Source of the DNA: Zygnema cylindricum
Lineage: Eukaryota; Streptophyta; Zygnematophyceae; Zygnematales; Zygnemataceae
Reading direction: 5' to 3'
Length of the DNA stretch: 64,000 nucleotides
Assembly (NCBI GenBank): GCA_037447655.1
Contig: JBBHKE010002830.1
Location: forward strand, 1-64,000
In this document: positions 59,869-64,000 of the stretch, one piece after another
Position numbering within the stretch: the stretch's first letter is position 1
Layout: each line of letters opens with the position of its first letter
The notes under the pieces: generated by a model
The model's database searches: none
What the model was told of the DNA's origin: nothing
The model's input: the letters and a program-made list of their open reading frames with translations, nothing else
Position numbers and translations under genes: made by a program

Positions 59869-60447
59869 AATAACCATAAGGGTTATGTGGAATTAAACCC
59901 TCGTGCCCTGCCGTTTGTGGAAGTAGTTGAAGACAACTATCGGTACAGGGTGGATGTTCCCGGGTTGCTCCGCCATTATCACCCGTGGGATGTCCGCCTT
60001 TATGACGTCATCTCTCAAGCTGAGGTCACACCCGAGGTACGGGCACTCAAGCTTGCCCCAAAGAACGCTCTGCAGCGGGCTCGAGTTGCCAGGAAACATG
60101 TTTCCTTCAAATGAAGGAAGGTACCTAGGTGGGAGCCGACCAACGAAGTGGCGGAAAGTGCGCACCAGGTTGAGGAACCCGAGTCCTTTCAAGTTCTGGT
60201 ACCCAAAGAATCTGTACCGGCGGCCGATCCGCCGCCACATGCAGCACCAGCAGCAGTACCGGAAGAAGGGGAGGACCAAGTGCGGGAGCGAATCACTCGG
60301 AGACGATTGGCGGCGGCAGATCATCATACCACGCTATTGGAGACTCGATGTGAGCAGCTCCAAAATCAACTTGACTTTCTGCGACAAGAATTCGAGGAGT
60401 ACTGTGAGGAGACATATTGCATACTCTGTCATCTTCAATTTCCCTGA
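59869..60447 (+). pseudogene. Gypsy third ORF, C-terminal part (unknown, coiled coil)
   Basis: Continues in the same frame after element A: GYVELNPRALPFVEVVEDN, RYRVDVPGLLRHYHPWDVR, then a stop near 60112. A Pro/Ala linker follows, then a heptad-like helix (LLETRCEQLQNQLDFLRQEF) with a Cys-rich end (CEETYCILCHLQ). It stops at 60447, about 45 bp before the 3' LTR. Function unknown; no signal peptide or TM segment is visible. Confidence 0.55.
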
Positions 60448-60491
60448 GTGAGTTAGATTCAGCGGGACGCTGAATCCTTAGTGGGAGGTAC

Positions 60492-60985
60492 AGTAACAAG
60501 GTTATAGAGTTAAGTACTTAACGGCTAGAGACCAGACTGCTAAAGTTGCGGTTGCAGAGCAACACCGCTGCGATTCCAGACCAGCGCAACATAGCAGCAT
60601 AGCAACCTAGTAGAATAGCGTAGCGCAGCATAGCAACGCAACGTAGCAGTATACCAACGCCGTAGAATGTAGATTTAACTGTATAGTTATAGAAATATAT
60701 TTTGGATAGATCTCGGTTGACCGTGAAGGTCCACGTGTACACTTGTACAGTATTAGGTTGACTAGCAACTAGTTAGTTTAAATAGTGGAGCAGACATAGT
60801 AAAAAGATAGACTCTTTCAGTAGACCTTTGCAGTGAGCTGTCAACTTGTAATCTTCCTCCCGATTAATAAAGCTTGACGTTTATCTGTGAGTGCTGTGTG
60901 CTCTTGCTGTTGCTACGGGGAGATCCTTGGAGTCTTTCCGCTGTGCATTATAGTGTGTTATGGGTTACTATTTTGTCCTTCTACA
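60492..60985 (+). mobile_element. 3' LTR of the Ty3/gypsy element
   Basis: 494 bp, starting AGTAACAAGG (TG mutated to AG), ending CCTTCTACA. The short purine-rich stretch AGTGGGAGG just upstream (about 60479-60488) is the likely polypurine tract. TSD copy AGCTC follows at 60986-60990. Confidence 0.92.
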
Positions 60986-61750
60986 AGCTCGAAGGACCTC
61001 AATAGTGGAAGAAGATCCGGAGGCAGGGGTGAATGGCTATAGGGCCCGAACCGCTCGAGAAAGCTCACCAACACGGCCTAAGTGAATTGCTCTACGATAA
61101 GAGGCCGAGACATCCGATGGCCTAGGTGGCCGACGTGGTATGAAAGAGGTGGTCGATACCCGATCCTCATGCTCGGCGTGGAGAGCCTTTCAGTCACCAT
61201 GAAGGAATTGGCGACAACAGGCCATAATTTCTCTAGCCCCACTGCCCCTTTCACAACTTGGAAGGACTAGCACCCGAAGAGAGAACATAAAAAGAAGGTG
61301 CCAAGGAGCAATGTCCGCCGCGTTTGAAGAAATGTGGGTCAAGGGGAAGTGGAGGGCATCTTTTACTATTGTCTTGACGGCCATAGGAATACGGGTGTAC
61401 AATCGCAGGCGAGTGGCTCCCAAATCGTAAGCCCCCAAAACATCTAACTCATAGACGTATTTCCAATCCTCCTTTGTAGGGCCTGACGGGAGTGTGGTTG
61501 ACGACGATTGAGGAGAGGTGATAGACAAAGGACCACCTAGGGTTATACAATGTCGACAACTCCGTGTATGAAGGGAAATACCGGCCCCCGCGGCAAAAAA
61601 GGTTGTGACACCCAAGACATTCCAAACGCCTATAAGGTTTACGAGGTTTGGGTGGAGGTGGGGGAGGGAGAAGGGAATAAGAAGGGCTTCCGGACATGGT
61701 TAGGAGAAAGAGATTTTGGTTGGATGATGGATGCGAAGTCATTCAAAGAG
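60986..61750 (-). pseudogene. LINE segment 1 (5' part, N-terminal zinc finger)
   Basis: Minus-strand frames (61742 down to 60986) encode a Pro-rich leader, a CLGCH... cysteine motif continuing as TFFAAGAGISLHTRSC in a shifted frame, then an unknown domain ending in SSTIEVLRALH at the gypsy junction. The Cys/His pattern looks like the N-terminal finger of APE-less non-LTR elements. It continues in frame at 41882 once the gypsy element and one TSD copy are removed. At least one frameshift and several stops are present. Confidence 0.75.
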
Positions 61751-62689
61751 GCCATTTCCACATCCTCTTGTTGGAATATGCCCTATTTTATACTAATATT
61801 ACACCACACTATATTTTGTAAAGAAAGGTAAACACGCACTTTACATCGTGCACTGTATTATTATACTATATTGTTACAATACGCACTGTATATATTACTA
61901 ACTCCCCTTCCCTCGCCGTCGCCGCCATTACAATTATTGCTCGTAAAGACTCAAACTTGATTACATGGTAGATTATTATTATTTTAAGAATTTTTCAGTA
62001 CATATTTTAGTTTCACCGGCCTATGTTTTATTATCGACTAGGTTTCTCAAAAAAATGTTACCCTTGTAGAATTCGCCCTTAATTTTTGTGTTCACTTAAA
62101 AATTTAAAATAATACAAATTAATTAGAAATTAGAAAAATGCTAATAATAATGGAGAAATTGTACCAACTGGCATGAATTGCTACATCAAATAGCGATGAT
62201 TTTCTAATTTTTTAGTGCAAAATGTCATCAAACTTTGGTCGAAACGCCAAAAAATGTCACAATTTTTTATTTACTGTTATTGTTTAATTTATTATTATTA
62301 TTATTGTTATTTATAAAAATGGGGAAACGAAGCTGTCAACTTTCCTCCTTTCCAACTCACTCTAGACGCAGAATCAAAAGATGCACATATATATTAGTTT
62401 ATTGTTCTTCCTATTATTATTATTACTTTATTTTATTATTTACTACTATTATTATTATTTTTTGTTTTTTTTTTTAGTCACGGATAAACTAGAGACATTT
62501 TTCCTAAATCTGGACCATTAACCAACGCTTCTTTTGTACCCCAAAAAAAAGAAAAAAAAATGCAAAAAAAAAAGAAAAAAAAATGCAAAAAAAAAAGAAA
62601 AAAATAACAAAGAAAAAGTGGAAACGAAATGGAAGCAATCGTAACTTAACTTGACTTAGCCAATTATTTTGCTTCAGGATATCTCTTCT
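61751..62689. other. AT-rich spacer with (TTA)n
   Basis: Contains ATT/TTA trinucleotide-rich stretches (62280-62310, 62410-62465) and AAAAAAAGAAAAAAAATGC repeats near 62540-62600. No gene seen. The LINE 5' end fades out between 61750 and 61850. Confidence 0.6.
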
Positions 62690-62880
62690 CTTGAGGGAGA
62701 GGAAGAGAGAGGAGAGAGGAGGGGGGGAAGAGGAGAGGGGAGAGAGGAGAGAGGAAGGAGAGGGAGAGGGAGGGGAGGGCAGAGCGGAGAGGGAGAGGGA
62801 GAAGAAGAGGAGAAGAAGAAGAAGAGGGAAAAGGAGAAGAAGAGGGAGGAGGGGGAGAGGGAAAGGGATTCAAAAACAAA
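62690..62880. repeat. GA-rich purine tract
   Basis: About 190 bp of almost uninterrupted purines on the plus strand. Open frames on both strands here are low-complexity artefacts. Confidence 0.9.
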
Positions 62881-63639
62881 ATAAAAGAGACATCAACAAT
62901 CTAATACATAAAACACACTTTCCTGGTTCAATAAAAGAGAGAGAACCACAACCTCCATTTAATTACTATCTAAAGGTCCATAAAAATAATAATAATAATA
63001 AATAACAATAATAGAAGGAACAAAAAAAAGAGCAAAAAAAAAAAATAAGAAACAGAAAAAATAAACAAAACAGAAACAAAAAAAAGGAAACGTCTTTTGG
63101 AATTTGGAACCTTCTTCTTTTTTTATTTTCACCTTCCACAGACATTTTCAAAAAAGACAAAAAGACTACAGTTTACTTTATGGCAGTTTCCTCTACCACT
63201 TTATCAAAAAAATCCCTCTCCCTTCTTGCTTTACTTTCTATCCATTATTTCCAAATCCTTCTCTGCCTCACTCTCTCACTCTCTCTTTCTCTCTTTCTGT
63301 GCTTTCGAGATTAAACTACTAACAAAACTAATGGATATTGTTTTTGCAGGTGAACTTTTGACAGAGTTTCATAATTTGTTTAAACAAATAATCTCTTACC
63401 AACTTCATGGGCTCCCTTATAAACATGAGAGTTCTACAATTAACTTTGCAACTTCTAAAAAAAAGCTTTAGAAAATGTTAACCTAATGAGAAATTCCATG
63501 TCATTTGCCAAACCAATTTGCTCAAATGAGTAAGGGAGAGGAGAAGGGAGAGGGAGAAGAAGGGAGGGACAGCTTATAGTCCATACCAACTTCTTGTGTA
63601 TTTTCTGCCATTTCTTTATTGAAGGGCCTCCTCTCGTTT

Positions 63640-63745
63640 TTTGGCAAGTGAGAGAGAGGGAGAGAGGGTGAGAGAGAGAGAGGAAGAGAGGGAGAGAGGG
63701 AGAGGGAGTGGGAGAGGAGAGAGGGAGAGAGGGAGAGAGAACCGC
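63640..63745. repeat. (GA)n/(GGGAGA)n purine tract
   Basis: Second purine tract, lying next to the donor side of the putative exon at 63763. On the minus strand it is a long pyrimidine tract. Confidence 0.9.
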
Positions 63746-63762
63746 CTCAATATGGTCTGTAC

Positions 63763-64000
63763 CGCAAAGCCGACCGTCCATCTCTTCCTCTCAAAACAAA
63801 GTCATTTCCCACATCCATCAGATTGCCAGTCTCCATAGGAGGTGAATTAACAATATAAGACAATTGTGGAACCATACTGGATCTCCCTGGAGTAGTAAGT
63901 TGAAAAATAGGTCGAGGACTATATCCTTCTAACAACCCCATTGGAGGGGGTGACCCTCCCATTATCCCTCCTTCTCCTCCTCCTCCCCCTCCACCTCCCC
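63763..64000 (-). CDS. Possible exon of an unidentified minus-strand gene (cut by window edge)
   Basis: The minus-strand open frame has non-repetitive, protein-like composition (GGSPPPMGLLEGYSPRPIF, SSMVPQLSYIVNSPPMETG) after an acidic stretch at the window edge. It ends at a good donor (GCG then GTACAG at 63757-63762). I recognise no domain. Orientation and donor agree with each other, but a single exon is weak evidence. Confidence 0.35.

Noticed and set aside
62664-63005. Glu/Arg-rich and Ser/Pro-rich ORFs
   Set aside because: Both strands of a purine tract are open because of composition. No start context, splice signal or conserved motif.

Overview
The window is nuclear DNA from a photosynthetic eukaryote, most likely a streptophyte (land plant or charophyte alga). 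The evidence is an intron-rich CHASE-domain histidine kinase of the cytokinin-receptor type, an intron-rich NOC4 homologue, plant-style Ty1/copia and chromodomain Ty3/gypsy elements, and hAT transposons with perfect 8-bp target-site duplications (TSDs). Composition and repeats alone do not settle the species; a charophyte is a guess.

Layout. (1) 1-8528, minus strand: most of a CHASE histidine kinase, first exon at 8250-8528, running off the left edge before its final receiver domain. (2) 8529-18040: gene-poor repeats. These include three copies of one hAT-type MITE with 8-bp TSDs, two nested sets of long inverted repeats, and a reverse-oriented solo LTR. (3) 18044-21275, minus strand: the 5' half of NOC4 (U3 snoRNP / small-subunit ribosome assembly), with introns full of low-complexity sequence; no downstream exons were found. 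(4) 21444-25002: a complete hAT element with a decayed transposase, inserted about 170 bp upstream of the NOC4 start codon. (5) 27040-61750: one nested retrotransposon composite. (6) 61750-64000: AT-rich and purine-rich DNA, with a possible exon of another minus-strand gene at the right edge.

The composite can be unpicked from TSDs and reading frames. A non-LTR (LINE) element on the minus strand is the base layer. It is split by copia element C (28249-39765) and by a chromodomain gypsy element (41883-60985). Element C is itself split by copia element B (30747-36942, TSD GTAAA). The gypsy element received a chimeric LTR (44027-45124), a gag-only element D (47924-52299, TSD AATTG) and a nearly intact copia element A (53421-59868). 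Removing the inserts restores host-element frames at the tested junctions.

Most noteworthy: element D carries one uninterrupted 664-codon ORF, gag plus an RNase-H-derived tail, with no protease, integrase or reverse transcriptase. All ten LTRs of the copia-type families here carry an antisense tRNA-like block at about the same position. The gypsy element has an additional unknown ORF between its chromodomain and 3' LTR. In the LTR families whose gag start survives, the gag ATG lies inside the LTR, and a possible primer-binding site is embedded in gag codons.
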